A stretch of DNA of 64,000 nucleotides from Arctopsyche grandis (taxonomy: Eukaryota; Arthropoda; Insecta; Trichoptera; Hydropsychidae). The notes beneath the pieces are model-generated. The model ran no database searches. It saw only the letters and a program-made list of their open reading frames with translations, and had not been told where the DNA came from. The DNA is taken from NCBI RefSeq assembly GCF_051622035.1, contig NC_135361.1:8127001-8191000 (forward strand), given 5' to 3'. The translations under genes and the position numbers were made by a program. Of the stretch, positions 11,655-23,400 are shown piece after piece; the stretch's first letter is position 1, and every line of letters starts with the position of its first letter.

Positions 11655-11922
11655 CCCGTAATAAACTATTGATCGATGAGTGGGGCGATCCTATTGGCCG
11701 TTACATACGGCTTATTCATTCGGCGAGGACATTTTGGCGCGAACGAGAGATCAGGTGATTGGCGCTCGTACGCCATCGGTCCACGAGCGCCACCCACCTT
11801 ATCTCTACGTTACAATATCATTTATAAATTATTTAAATAAATAAAATTTGTCACGATTCGGCTAACGTAAGAAATACTCGTTACAAACTTTAGTAGATAT
11901 AACAGTGTAGACAGCTACATAC
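11655..11922 (+). repeat. Direct repeat unit A, copy 2
   Basis: Second copy of the unit at 8129-8395, in the same orientation, starting GTAATAAACTATTGATCG and ending CAGCTACA. Just to its left, 11610-11653 is an inverted match to 8421-8463 (GGTGCAAACG... and ...ACCACAGATTAA), so the piggyBac insertion lies in a structure with both direct and inverted repeats. Confidence 0.6.
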
Positions 11923-12205
11923 GTGTGTTCAAGATAATGAAATGAAATGACGAAATTCGAATAATCGGGTAAAGCTTATGGTATGGCTGTCAGCAGTGTT
12001 GTTGAATGCCAATGCCATTTGCCATTATTGCCAACTGTGTCGAGTGGTGAGCGTGTCAGTGTAGGGTGAGTGAGGAGTGAGGAGCGAAGAGCGAGGAGTG
12101 CGCCGATGCGTCAGTAGCCGGCCGATGGCCTCGACTGCGCTTCGATTGTGATCGATCTCGTCATCATCTTCGTCTTCGTTTTCGTCTTCGTCTGCCACTG
12201 CTAAG

Positions 12206-15200
12206 ATGGCGACCTCGAAAACCACCAATACTTACAACAGACAGAACTGGGAGGACGCCGTTAGTCATTCGCTTCATTCACACTTCACCTTCAACAACCA
12301 CACTCTCTCATTCAATCCACAACCTATTCCAATCTTTCATCACAATACACAATTCTCCAATGTTTTGGCGCGTTCGCACATAACCTGCAAATGTCAAATC
12401 TTCATTTACACTACAACTTCCTTTTCATAACCTATAATAATCTGGCTAGATTATACTTATAAGATTTTTCATTTTTTTTTTTAGGAATTTCCAATACTGT
12501 GTCAAACATGTCTGGGCGATAATCCATATCTTCGCATGGTAAGTTCACACAGCTAAACATGCATATTTATAAAGGCTAGTCTACTTTTTGTTTACACCTT
12601 TGTAATCATATTAATGATGCAATTTCATATTAAATATGTATATATATATTTTTTTTTAATTCTCATTATATTATTGTAGAAGTATTCAAAAATCGATTTT
12701 TTAATATCTCCATAATGTCATCAATAGAAGTGTTGCGTAGGGGTGAGTTCAGGATCCAAATGAAAGGCCAAGGTCGCTTCTTATCATTTATTGAACGCTC
12801 GTTCCAGTATAATTTTGATATAGCATATGTACCTCCTTATTAAGGACAAATTGTTTACCACAGCTTCTCAGATCCATTTATGTATCTATTGTTTAGGTAA
12901 GTTTTAAGCGAGTCTCATGCTCTTGTCTGGGTTCTGAGAATTACTGAGGCCCGTTAGGCTAATTCAGGGGTTTCCATTGTTCGCCCCTCCAAATGCAAGA
13001 TAGCGTATACTCTCTCGTGTTCTCACATTGCAGTAAATTCGGATTTCATACTGGCTCTCTATAATTTAGATTTTTTTGATTATTAAAAAATAAAGAACGC
13101 ATTATGAATGGTTCAAATTGGTTTTACTATTATAATAAATAACAAAAAGGGTTGCCGAGTGCAGTTTGGTTTGATTATCATGATGTCAATGACGATGTTA
13201 TGTCGGGATAGGCGACCTTCCTGGTTGAATTGAGTAAAGCAGCAGCAATATTGAGGCGCACTGCAATCAACTCTTTAGTTTTGGTCAATTAATTGGGAAG
13301 ACGAACATCTACTTATACATATGACGGAGCTGCTAGAGTGTCAGGGGTTGTCGCAGTACTTTCAACTCATGTTTTGTGTATAATCATTACGTGTAATACT
13401 GATATTTGGTACTTATGTACAAAAGTTTGGTCATATGTGTCATTTTGGGCAACCCGTAGTGATGACTATGGTCAGGGTTCATATATAATTGATAAATAAA
13501 TGTGTTGAAACTTTTTTGGTGTCGATGTTTTGTAAAAATATTGAAACACTGTATGTTTCTGTTTTTAATAAATAATATAGAACTGCTCAATCTGCCAGCG
13601 GTTACTTCTAATAACTGTAAAAGTGATCAATAGCAAACGAGAAGATCAGTTTTGCGATTTTTTTGACCGACATAGATTTACTCCTTAATTTTGATATTCA
13701 CTGCAAGTATTTCTCGAATTACAGAGAAATTGGAACTAAATCTTAAATTAGAGATTTCTACCTTCAACTGACATGTATATTTCTTTTGTATTACTATTGT
13801 TGCGTAGGGGTGGGTGGAGGATCCAAGTAAAAGGCCAAAGTCGTTTCACAGCATTTATTGGTGATTAAGGAGATACACGCACTGGCAGTGCTCCGTCCAG
13901 AATATCTTGATATCGCCTAAGTACCGCCTTATAACGGATCGGTCGCTCAGGGCATCTTCGACGTCCGGTTACTTCCCTATTGTTTAGGCATGTACCCGGA
14001 TATGTATTCCCACGACACTCAGTCCCACGGTGTCGGTCACTTCTGAGAAGGGACCAATAGCGGCCAATTCGGTGGCCGTTGTTTAGCCTACATGCACTTA
14101 GTCTAGAGATAATCCTTGAAACCAATTATAACGGTCACACAGTCTCTGGGATGCTACTCGGCCTAATCCGATTGCACTTACTCGGCGGTGTACGTAACAC
14201 TATCCTATAACAATTATACAATACATTAAAAATGAACGTTTTTAACAATTTCAGACCAAAGAAAAATATGGCAAAGAGTGTAAAATTTGTTCACGGCCAT
14301 TCACAGTATTCCGCTGGTGTCCTGGAGCGCGTATGCGTTTCAAGAAAACAGAGGTTTGCCAGACATGTTCCAGAATGAAGAACGTGTGTCAAACTTGCTT
14401 ACTAGACTTGGAGTACGGTTTACCCATTCAAGTAAGGGATGCGGCCCTCAAAGTCCAAGACGACTTACCGCGCAGCGACGTCAATAAAGAATACTACATT
14501 CAAAACATGGACAATCAGGTTATTTACAACATACATACATATACTCAATTTGAAATGATTTTATATGCATATGCATAACTGTAACGCTTTCGTTTGTGTA
14601 CAGATGGCATCTTGGGATCCTTCTCAACCGGCGAACAGTGTCACCGGCAGTCGTTCCCAAGCCGCTGGTGAACTGCTATTGAAGTTAGCTCGTACAGCGC
14701 CATACTATAAACGTAATCGTCCTCACGTCTGCTCGTTCTGGGTCAAAGGCGAGTGTCGCAGAGGAGAAGAGTGTCCCTACAGACACGAAAGACCAACCGA
14801 TCCAGACGATCCTTTAGCCGATCAAAATATTAAAGACAGGTTATAATAATTCACTTCTTATTAACCCATGCAATCTTTCACTATTGCGAAATTTCAAACG
14901 ATTTACTTCTGAATAGATACTACGGTGTTAATGATCCTGTCGCTGAAAAATTAATGAGACGTGCAGCCTCTATGCCGGCTTTGCCACCTCCTGAAGACAG
15001 ATCCATCACCACTCTATACATCGGAAACCTGGCCGAGGGAATTACAGAAGACACTCTCCGATCACATTTCTACCAATTTGGAGAAATACGGTACGTATAT
15101 ACGATACTATATAACAATCTTGGATGATTTTTTGATCTTCATTGAACGTGTTTTTGTAACAGATCACTGACGTTGGTGCCACGAGCCCAGTGTGCTTTTG

Positions 15201-15653
15201 TACAATTCACTACACGTGCAGCTGCCGAGCATGCGGCTGAGAAAACGTTCAACAAACTCGTCATCCACGGACGTCGGCTCACAATCAAATGGGGCAAAAC
15301 TCAAGGTATTATATATCAAAATTGTGTGTTTCGTATATTTGAATGTATGTACTTTAAATGACTTGGGATCTTTTCATTCAGGTCGATTGGGCGGTGATAA
15401 GGTGGATCAACCCGCGCGTTCTTTGGAGCCTGTTCCTGGATTGCCGGGGGCGTTGCCTCCGCCACCTGGAATAGCCATTCAACACGCTCAACTCGCACCG
15501 CCGCCTGATGACTTCTTCAACTTGCATCGGTTGCAGACTGCTGCACCGTTGGCGCCGTGGCCTTGGCGGCCGCCACCTCCACCGCTCACGCTCCACTATC
15601 CTAGTCAAGATCCCGACAGGATGGGTTCTCATTTGAACCCCCCACATCCATAA
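12206..15653 (+). CDS. RBM22: Pre-mRNA-splicing factor RBM22
   Basis: Spliceosome component (yeast Cwc2/Slt11 counterpart) that contacts U6 snRNA and the pre-mRNA in the active spliceosome. Exons: 12206-12259, 12485-12538, 14255-14518, 14604-14839, 14917-15090, 15163-15305, 15382-15653; 398 aa, phases closing. It starts [18 protein letters not shown], followed by a Cys-rich region with repeated CxxC pairs ([33 protein letters not shown]). A CCCH zinc finger lies at about 167-185 (C-x7-C-x5-C-x3-H, in [21 protein letters not shown]). An RRM follows at about 232-303, with RNP2 LYIGNL and RNP1-like CAFVQFT. The proline-rich tail is longest in PPPP-type runs and ends HLNPPHP. Intron 2 (12539-14254) is swollen by two LTR-like insertions. 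The length is slightly below the human 420 aa. Confidence 0.96.
12731..13032 (-). mobile_element. LTR-like element family A in RBM22 intron 2
   Basis: 302 bp from TGTTGCGTAGGGGTGAGTTC to TTCTCACATTGCA, the reverse complement of the copies at 18259-18593 and 18598-19117. The ends are TG...CA. I do not see a clean target duplication here (GAAG against GTAA). There is no internal coding region, so it is a solo LTR or a very small non-autonomous retroelement. Confidence 0.65.
13798..14199 (+). mobile_element. Solo LTR, family B, in RBM22 intron 2
   Basis: 402 bp with ends TGTTGCGTAGG and TACGTAACA (TG...CA), flanked by an exact 4-bp duplication CTAT (13794-13797 and 14200-14203). The first 45 bp resemble family A, while the body differs. 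A diverged partner for its 3' half lies at 17953-18213. The short frame read in it on the - strand is not a gene. Confidence 0.78.
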
Positions 15654-16744
15654 TCGATTATGGGTTGAAGTCGACCGTATAAGATGATTCGTCTCTTACA
15701 ATTCTTTTCGATTTAATTATGTATCTAGAATATAAGTTCTGAGTTCATTAATTGACACGCAGATATCACAATAATAAATAATAATTACAATATATATTTT
15801 TTTTATTGAATTTTGTATCACGATAATAATTTATACCAAACCCAATCCTAGACGAAAGCATTATCTTATATTATACTAGTGTTGATTTCAACGGGTGGCT
15901 TCTAAAAGGAATTAAAATAAAGTTATCTTATATATAATTTCGAAAGAGACTTTGTATGTCTGTTTGGTTCGTAGAATCCGTGATGTCATCGAAGAAATAC
16001 AAGTTTCTATGCCGATGATATTGATATCGTCAAATATTGTTTTTTTTCGATTCAAATATATTTAATAAATGAATGTTTACTATTAAATTATCCCGGGCTC
16101 TGGAGTCGGTCCAAAATTTACTAAACTTTTCTTGCCAACGTGTGAAATTGTTAGTAATAAAATAATAGTGACTTTCAAGTAGAAAAAAATTTACATGTAA
16201 CCCAATTTATTGAATTCTTGGTAAATAAAAAGGTAAGTACTAATATATGTGTATGAATTTCATACACAAATAAATAATATTAAGAAAGTGATTAAAATTT
16301 CTATCGGCGACCAAACTGCGCAAAATTGCAAAGTTTAAAATCGATCAAAAGAATGTAGGAATATTACTTGAACGATTAGCGAAGTGAAACAGATAGCCTT
16401 TTAATAAAAACATAGATAAATAACCTTCTTAAAAAAATGTATAACACAGAAAATATCCATTTTGGCCACAACACATCAAAATGTGTACGATTCAAAGATT
16501 TCATTTATAATGTAATTTAAATTCACGATTTTTATAAAGAATTTATAAAATTTCAATTTATTAGTAGGTTTACTTCAATATAAAGTTGGAGACTAGTTAA
16601 CACATATCGTAATACTATTTTTATTTTAATAACTACGGGCAGTCTATTATTAGTTGATTTATCGTGTGGACGATATCTCTCATTGTTGATAACGTCCTTT
16701 ATATAGGCGACTCAATTATTTATCAAAGGCTGTTTCTTTTTAGT
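15654..16744. other. RBM22 3' UTR and spacer with a fragment of a dispersed repeat
   Basis: AATAAA at 15773-15778 is a plausible RBM22 polyadenylation signal, 120 bases after the stop. The segment 15915-15995 is an inverted fragment of the dispersed repeat whose 3' end reads ACAAAGTCTCTTTCGAAAT (see 49233 and 61388). The rest is AT-rich with no gene visible. Confidence 0.5.
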
Positions 16745-17366
16745 CTTTAAGCGATTTCTCCCCCAAAACCATACGCCGAAGGATTTGCGTGGTACGCAAA
16801 ACGCTTCCTGTAACCGATGTTGATTTTCGCAGCCACTTCCTTGATGGTTGGGGTATTAAGATACTTGTGTATCTCAGTATTTTTTGTGAAACACGGGACG
16901 TGAGCTATTGATCTTAAAGTTTTGTTTTGAATTTCATATCATATTGGAGCTGTTAGTGGAGCCTCAGAGCTGTAATCCATAGGTCCATGCCAGTTTGATG
17001 ATTGTGCTATATACGAGTATCTTGTTTTCGAACGATAAAGCAGTCTCCACCCATTAGCCAGTGCATATTTTCAGTTATGAGATTAAGTTCGTCGCGTTTT
17101 TTCTAAATGCGAGGCATCTATCAAAGCGTATTCTCAAATACTCTACAGTTTCGACGTGGAAGCATTATGTTTTCCATCATGACGGATGGGCAGATCTCTT
17201 TTCTCAATGTGAAGGTTACATGGCCCGATTTACTAGTGCTGTCTTTCACTCTCCACTTCATTAACCATTGGAAGCATTTATCCAAGTGACATTGAAGGAT
17301 TTTAGAGACTTCTGCATTTTTGCTGCTGATTTGTATGGCTGTATCATCTGCAAAAGTATTTGTCAA
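16745..17366 (-). pseudogene. Jockey-like LINE reverse transcriptase fragment
   Basis: The - strand at 17121-17366 contains TNTFADDTAIQISSKNAEV, the FADD version of the reverse transcriptase YxDD catalytic box, followed by LQCHLDKCFQWLMKWRVK and a strand rich in Thr/Ser, the usual order in Jockey-clade ORF2. Downstream (to about 16745) the similarity to the RT thumb can be followed only in broken frames. There is no endonuclease domain, and the fragment is dead. Confidence 0.75.
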
Positions 17367-17408
17367 TAAATCATCCGATATAGGGAGATCTGCCGTAATA
17401 CTATTAAA

Positions 17409-17942
17409 TTAATCCTTTGATTGCTGACGTCGTTTCTGTTGAAACCCGAAATCCAATAGAAAGCAGTTATAAAAATTGTAGTTAATTCAAACAAACCCTA
17501 GATAACTACCGCCGAGAATTTCGAGTTTTGTAAAGGTGTGTTTAGACTCTCTAATATATCTTGCAACAATATAAAATATGTCTGTAAATGAATGTATTGT
17601 TTCAAAACTAGTTCCATCTTCATTGTTGTCAAAATTGTAATGCTCACAATCTTAATTCCGAGCCGCAATGTAAAATACTAAATATAAAACAAGGATTTCC
17701 ATCGGGTAATTCTGCTATGGTTATAAATTCAGAAATTCCAATGTAAAAGTTGACAAATAAATGACACAGATTACACGACTCATGTCCAATGTATTTTTTT
17801 TTCAATGCTACCTTTAAAGGCTTAGCAGGTAGTATTCTTGTTTACTTTGCACATGATTAATATATAAGTCTATCGGCGTTTAGCAAGCCCATGGACTTGT
17901 CAGAAAAACGCTGATCGGGGTTGGTCAGCATTCAAAGAGTAA
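17409..17942. mobile_element. piggyBac-type MITE, copy A, 534 bp
   Basis: The left end TTAATCCTTTGATTGCTGAC and the right end GTCAGCATTCAAAGAGTAA are inverted copies of each other; the right TTAA is degraded to GTAA. Its right two thirds match 59087-59297 and 60515-60657, a second member with a long internal insertion. No coding capacity. Confidence 0.75.
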
Positions 17943-17952
17943 AAGAAAATAA

Positions 17953-18213
17953 TTAAAAAAAGTCAGAGTCACCGTCACGTACTAGATGTGCCACGGAAGT
18001 CTGTCCCACGCTATCGCTGTGGGTTCCGAGAACTCTACCGGAATGCGACCGAGTTACCGCTACCCCCGCTAGGTGCATTCGGGGTATCTCATTGTTAGCC
18101 GACTTGTACTTAAGCCTGGAGTTAATCCTCGAAACCAATTATAACGGTCACACAGTCTCTGGGATGCTACTCGGCCTAATCCGATTGCACTTACTCGGCG
18201 GAGTACGTAAAAC
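17953..18213 (+). mobile_element. Truncated LTR-like element, family B
   Basis: The last 95 bp (from GTTAATCCTCGAAACC to GGAGTACGTAAAA) match the end of the solo LTR at 13798-14199 almost base for base, and CTAT follows the end as it does there. The 5' part is diverged and its left boundary is uncertain. Confidence 0.6.
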
Positions 18214-18258
18214 TATCATACAATTCAAATCAGATTTTTCTATGTTAGGACTTGGTAT

Positions 18259-18593
18259 TGTAACGTAGGAACACGGGGGAGAGTATTCGCTGGCTAAGTG
18301 CATTCGGGGGTGAACAAGGGAGACCCTCGAATTAGGCCGAACGGTACTTCCAGCTAGAATTCTCAAAATCCAGGCGAGCGCGTGAGACTCACTTAAACCT
18401 GTACTTACCTAGATAATAGATACATACATAGATCGGGGAAGCTGTGGTGAGCAACTTGTCCTTTACAAGGAGGTGCATGTGCTGTATCGGATTATTCTGG
18501 AACGAGCGCTGGTTACGTGTGGACCTTCTGAATCATTCAATAAATGCTGTGACGTGACTTTGGCCTTTCATTTGGATCCTGAACTATGCAACA
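18259..18593 (+). mobile_element. LTR-like element family A, copy 1 of a tandem pair
   Basis: 335 bp, TGTAACGTAGGAAC to GAACTATGCAACA, flanked by GTAT on both sides (18255-18258 and 18594-18597). The next copy starts immediately after the second GTAT. It contains an uninterrupted CACTTAAACC at 18391-18400, the empty counterpart of the MITE insertion in copy 2. Confidence 0.8.
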
Positions 18594-18597
18594 GTAT

Positions 18598-19117
18598 TGT
18601 AACGTGGGAACATTATGGGGATTAGCCGCCGCTTAAAGTGCATTCGGGGGCTAACAATGGAGACCTCCGAATTGGCCTAGCGGGATTATAAGTGGTCGGT
18701 AGAATTCCTAAAACCCTGAGGGCGTGAGACTTAACACTTAACCACTTAATCGCCATAAGCGCACCGGTTTAAGACTATGACACGAAATTAATTTTGGTTT
18801 CTTCACAGTGACATCCAAAAATATCCTGTGATACTAATGAAATTGAAATATTTTCTTAGTTTGTTATATATTCAAGAGGTAGTGTCAAGGGTTGGCACTA
18901 AACAAACATGAAATAATGGATTAAGTGGTTAAAGCTGTACGTGTCCAGACAATGGAGAAACAAACGGAGCGGGGAAGCTGTAGTGAGCGACTCGTCCTTT
19001 ATAAAGAAGTACTTAGGCCATGTCAGATCATTCTGGAACGAGCGCTGGCTGCGCGTGGACCTCCTGAATCATTCAATAAATTTTGGATTCGGATCCTGAA
19101 CTCACCGCTACGCAACA
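18598..19117 (+). mobile_element. LTR-like element family A, copy 2, interrupted by a MITE
   Basis: 520 bp, TGTAACGTGGGAAC to CCGCTACGCAACA, flanked by GTAT (18594-18597 and 19118-19121). Subtracting the 195-bp insertion at 18738-18932 leaves 325 bp, close to the 335 bp of copy 1. No coding region. Confidence 0.8.
18738..18932. mobile_element. 195-bp TTAA MITE inside an LTR-like element
   Basis: Both ends read TTAACCACTTAATC inward (14 bp, perfect), including the TTAA target. The neighbouring LTR copy has a single TTAA at 18393-18396 in the same context (GCGTGAGACT... before, ...CCTGTAC or AGCTGTAC after), proving insertion and target duplication. Confidence 0.88.
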
Positions 19118-19121
19118 GTAT

Positions 19122-20491
19122 TCTTATTCCGACGGCTTTGAATCAAAAGCAATGAAAAAGAAAATATTGATGTATATTAATTAAAGATGTTTTAATTCAT
19201 TGTATAAATACATAAATAACATATTACTTTAATAGAATTAATATACTTAATTACAACATGAAATTGCAGTCTCTATATAAATATGTAAAATCAAGTATGT
19301 AGTTAATTTAACAGCCAATTACATTTGATTTTTGCCTTTCTTAATATAAGCTCATAGTAACAATAATTAAGATAAAGCAGACAAATTTAATAATACTAAA
19401 TTATATTGTACATTGTATTACTTTACATACATAACGAGAAGGTCGAGTGTAGAGAAAACATACTTTTACGTGTAAGTACTGCACTAAGTAACCGACTAAC
19501 AGAAAAACCGTGAGCAATCGATATTTAAATAGGATGAAACAGTAACGTGTGTAATATCTGTAACGAATGTTGCATAAAATTTCATCATTGCAATTTTAAC
19601 AATTAACAATCTTTGGTTGACCGTACGTACGTCTTTCCGGTTATCGTGAAATAAATTCAAATGCCTTTGTTTTAAAAATACTTAATACCGAATAGTATTG
19701 AAATTTTAATCAAAAATTAACATAGGAAAGTTTCATTAGATTATTATAATTCAGATGAGGAATATTAACAAGCGTGAATTAAATTCTGCCTAAGCAAGCC
19801 CTACACGACTAATAAAAAATAAACTACTTAATAATATGTAGTAATATAAAATAATAATAAAAAAAATGCATAATTTTGAAAAAGCACACACGTATGTGTT
19901 TCAACGATGCACAATCAATATAAAAATTAATAACTATACACTTAATTTTTATTTGCAATAAACGTAGTGTTTTTTTTTTTTTCATTCTCTCTTTAATTTA
20001 TATACATAAATATGTGTATGTTTAAAATTTATGGACAAATCTGCACTTTTTATCATTATCAAATATGTATACTATGTTGATATGCATAGCGGAATGCAGA
20101 CGTTGAAAAGACACCTTCCAAATGTGAAACTATTTGTATAATAGTTAGCACAAGTATCGACTACAAAATAGACTTATGAAATCGTTCATATTGACACGAG
20201 TAATCAATACGGAAACAGTAACGTTTAGAAGAATACACAAACGTAATGTGTATATAATATTCAATGACACTTTTGACAATATAATAATAAGGTCATACAC
20301 AGTAATGCAACCTCTCTAAAATAACATATATATATTTATATATAAAAAAAAAAATCAAATCACACTTTCCTCGATGCATACTGATTTTTATCTGAGAAAG
20401 AATTAAAAGGAATGATATCAAATATAAAAGATCTCGATAATGTAATGACTTAGAAAAAAATTTCAGTATAAATTTCGCTTTTTATTTCTCA
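19122..20491. other. AT-rich spacer between the RBM22 side repeats and SCAMP
   Basis: 1.37 kb with many homopolymer runs and no long reading frame. It probably includes part of the SCAMP 3' UTR, since the SCAMP stop codon is at 20492 on the - strand. No repeat boundary or RNA gene could be recognised. Confidence 0.4.
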
Positions 20492-23400
20492 TTAATAACG
20501 GCTTGAATTGATTTGAGAGTTGACGGCAGCGGCCGCTGCATTCGTGGCGGCTTCCCTCACGTGCTGATTGCTGGCAAGTTCCGAGCTTATTTCTTGCTTT
20601 GCTTTTGCAAACGATGCACCGGTACTGCGGTAGATACGGTGAACCTAGAAAGATGAGAAAATATTAATGCTATTGAATTTGATCGAGTTGTGCTATTTAT
20701 TTATATATATTATCTATCAAGCTAATTTAAAAATACATTTTAATTACTTAACTCTAAAATTTATAATTAACTTATATGTACTTCGCACCTTGCAAGAATG
20801 CATCCATGGTCTTAGCAGACCTGATGCACTCAGGGAGGGCATTATACATGAGCACACCCCTGTGAAAAACACCCACAGCTGTCTTATTTTTTTTCTTACT
20901 CTACTTACAACTAGTTTGTCCTTATTTCTAGTATAAAAACTATGTTTATCTCTATTCCTTATTATATAATCATCATTAGGCAATAACTTATGATTTAACT
21001 TATAAACAAAAGACAATGTACCAATATTTAGACTAATTCTAATACTCATCCATCCCAATTCATCTAACATATTTCCAATACTCTTAAATCTACTCACATT
21101 CAAAATACCTCTCATAACTTTATTCTGTATTTTTTTCATTTTTTCTGCATTACGATAACATCATTCGCCATCCACTGTTGGATGAAGACCTCTCCAACAA
21201 CTCTCATCCATCTCATTTCACACATTTCTTTTTCCGATTTCATCCAACCCACCTCCCCTGTGATTTTCACAGGACTTCTAAGCCGACTAAAACCGAAAAA
21301 CTGGCTTTTGATTATTTAAGAAAAAACCGAAAACCGACTTTTTCGGCTTGATCAACTCGTTTCTGCTTTGAGCAACTCTCATCCATCTCATCTGGTTACC
21401 TGACAACTCGTTCAAGGATGTCCCGCTAACCAATGACTCACTCCCGGCATTTTGTATACCGCCATCTCGCTCATCGGCCCTTCATTCACCGATATCTCAC
21501 TCACTGACGTTTCGATCTAAACAACTCGTACACGACCCTTGGTACAGACCTGGCGTTCACAGATATTTCGTTTACAGCCCTTTTCGTACACCGATATTTC
21601 GTTCACACATATAAAATAAGTCATTCGCGGAGCTCGAATTATATTTTTCGGATTTTACCATAATTAAATAATTACATCGTGAAATGAGCGTGAATAAGAC
21701 AATATATAAAAAATCTAATTAAGAAATCACCAATTCTCTCCGTAAAATTTGATCATGAGTATGGCAAAGTGCTCAATCTGCCATAGCGAGAGGGGTGTCT
21801 ATTACGATTATTTTTCACCATGGTAATGGCGGACGTCATTTGCACTTATATTGATGACCAAACCGAGCAAAATGGCAAAGTTTGAAAACGATCGGATAAG
21901 AACCCAAACTTCGTCAGACGACAAAATCGATTCTGAACTAAGAAGAGGTTAGTAAAAATGAGCATGTCTTTCTTAGGTAATAGGCGTGTATTTCTTTGAA
22001 CAAAAAAAAAGGGACAGCACTTAGCGGTTGCTTTGAGATTTAGTAACAGGCGAAGACCAGGTCATAAACCACTAGCGTATTATTGAAAGCAGTCTCAATA
22101 ACTTAAACAAGGCTACGGCAAAGGGACATTTTTCTAAGAAAACAAAGACTCGAGGGGCGATTCAAACGAGAAGTAAAACTTTCTTACGACGAAAGATACA
22201 ACATATAGCAGGGTTCTCCAACATATTGCCCCCCCCCCCCCCCCCCAACTAATTTAATCTAACATCGGATTTACCTTGATTCCGGCCTGTGGCCCTTTTA
22301 TTTTCTAAACTTCATCCAGATAATTAAAAACTACTCAGCTAGAAGTTCAAGATACGTATATTAATACATTTCATAGAAAAATATATGAATCACATAATTT
22401 CCGATTACATTATTATAATCGGAAATTGATTTGTTGATCCAATCCACCGGTCGAAACTGTTAAACAATAATTTAAAAGGGTTTCGTTCAAAGCTTATACA
22501 TATTTTGAAACGAACTACTCGTTTACGCAAGCCATTTTTTTTCAGCTATTGATTTACATCAAAAAGAAATCCGAAGATAAGTGATCTCAACATATGTATT
22601 TCTATTATACCTAGTTAGAAGCAATTATTTTTTTGCTTAATGTATTATATTTACAATATAAAAAATTAAAACGTGATTGTCTGAAGCCGGTGAATACCAG
22701 TCGACTAACTTTTGATTTGTAAAAAAAAACCGAAAATTGGGTTTTTTGGAACCTCTATTTGCACCTTTTTACATTCTCTCGGCTACCATTTGAGCACTTC
22801 TTTCATCCGTTTTCCAGCTATTTGTGACTTCCATATATTCCAGCGACTCACCCATTGCCATTTCAATTTATTTACTCGTACCATTACATCAATCCACCTT
22901 TGTCATACTTCATACCTTTGAAATCAATAAAATATCGGCAACCGCAGCAAGAACAAATCCAACGGCTATGAGAAGTATAAAAACTCCACAAACGATTCCA
23001 CTTCCAGTTCCATCAAATGAACTTATCGCCATCAGAACACCACTGAAAACAAAAACAATTCATAATTATTAAAATTTGAAATTCAGTTTATTTGAACCAC
23101 TCAAATAAGAGGAACAATTTAGAAAGTATATTTTCAAACAGCGGTAAAAGACGAATGGAATAGAATACAAACTTACCAGGTGCCGCTTCCCGGCACACCT
23201 ATCGCTTGTATGACTGTGACGACGAATTGGAAGAAAAAGATAAAGAAGTACATCATGAAGTTGATGGAGGAATTGGTGCGGAAGGCTTTATACAGCGGCC
23301 TGTACCAGCACACGAAGCTGACTGGAGTGAACAGCACGAAATACAGTATCGCCAGGCCGAACGTCTTGAAATCTTTGAATTGTATCAGAAGAGCTAGGCC

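Noticed and set aside
8129-11922. Direct repeats as LTRs of a retroelement containing the 9491-11164 frame
   Set aside because: The frame is a piggyBac transposase with its own TTAA ends inside the repeats; it is an insertion.
15192-15653. A 153-codon frame over RBM22 exons 6 and 7
   Set aside because: It reads through an intron; its first part is out of frame with the RRM, and only the last exon is coding in that frame.
22229-22246. C18 run (and G runs near 32153, 37615 and 63390) as a G-quadruplex regulatory element
   Set aside because: Single homopolymer tracts in introns or repeats without the spaced G-tract pattern; more likely slippage tracts.
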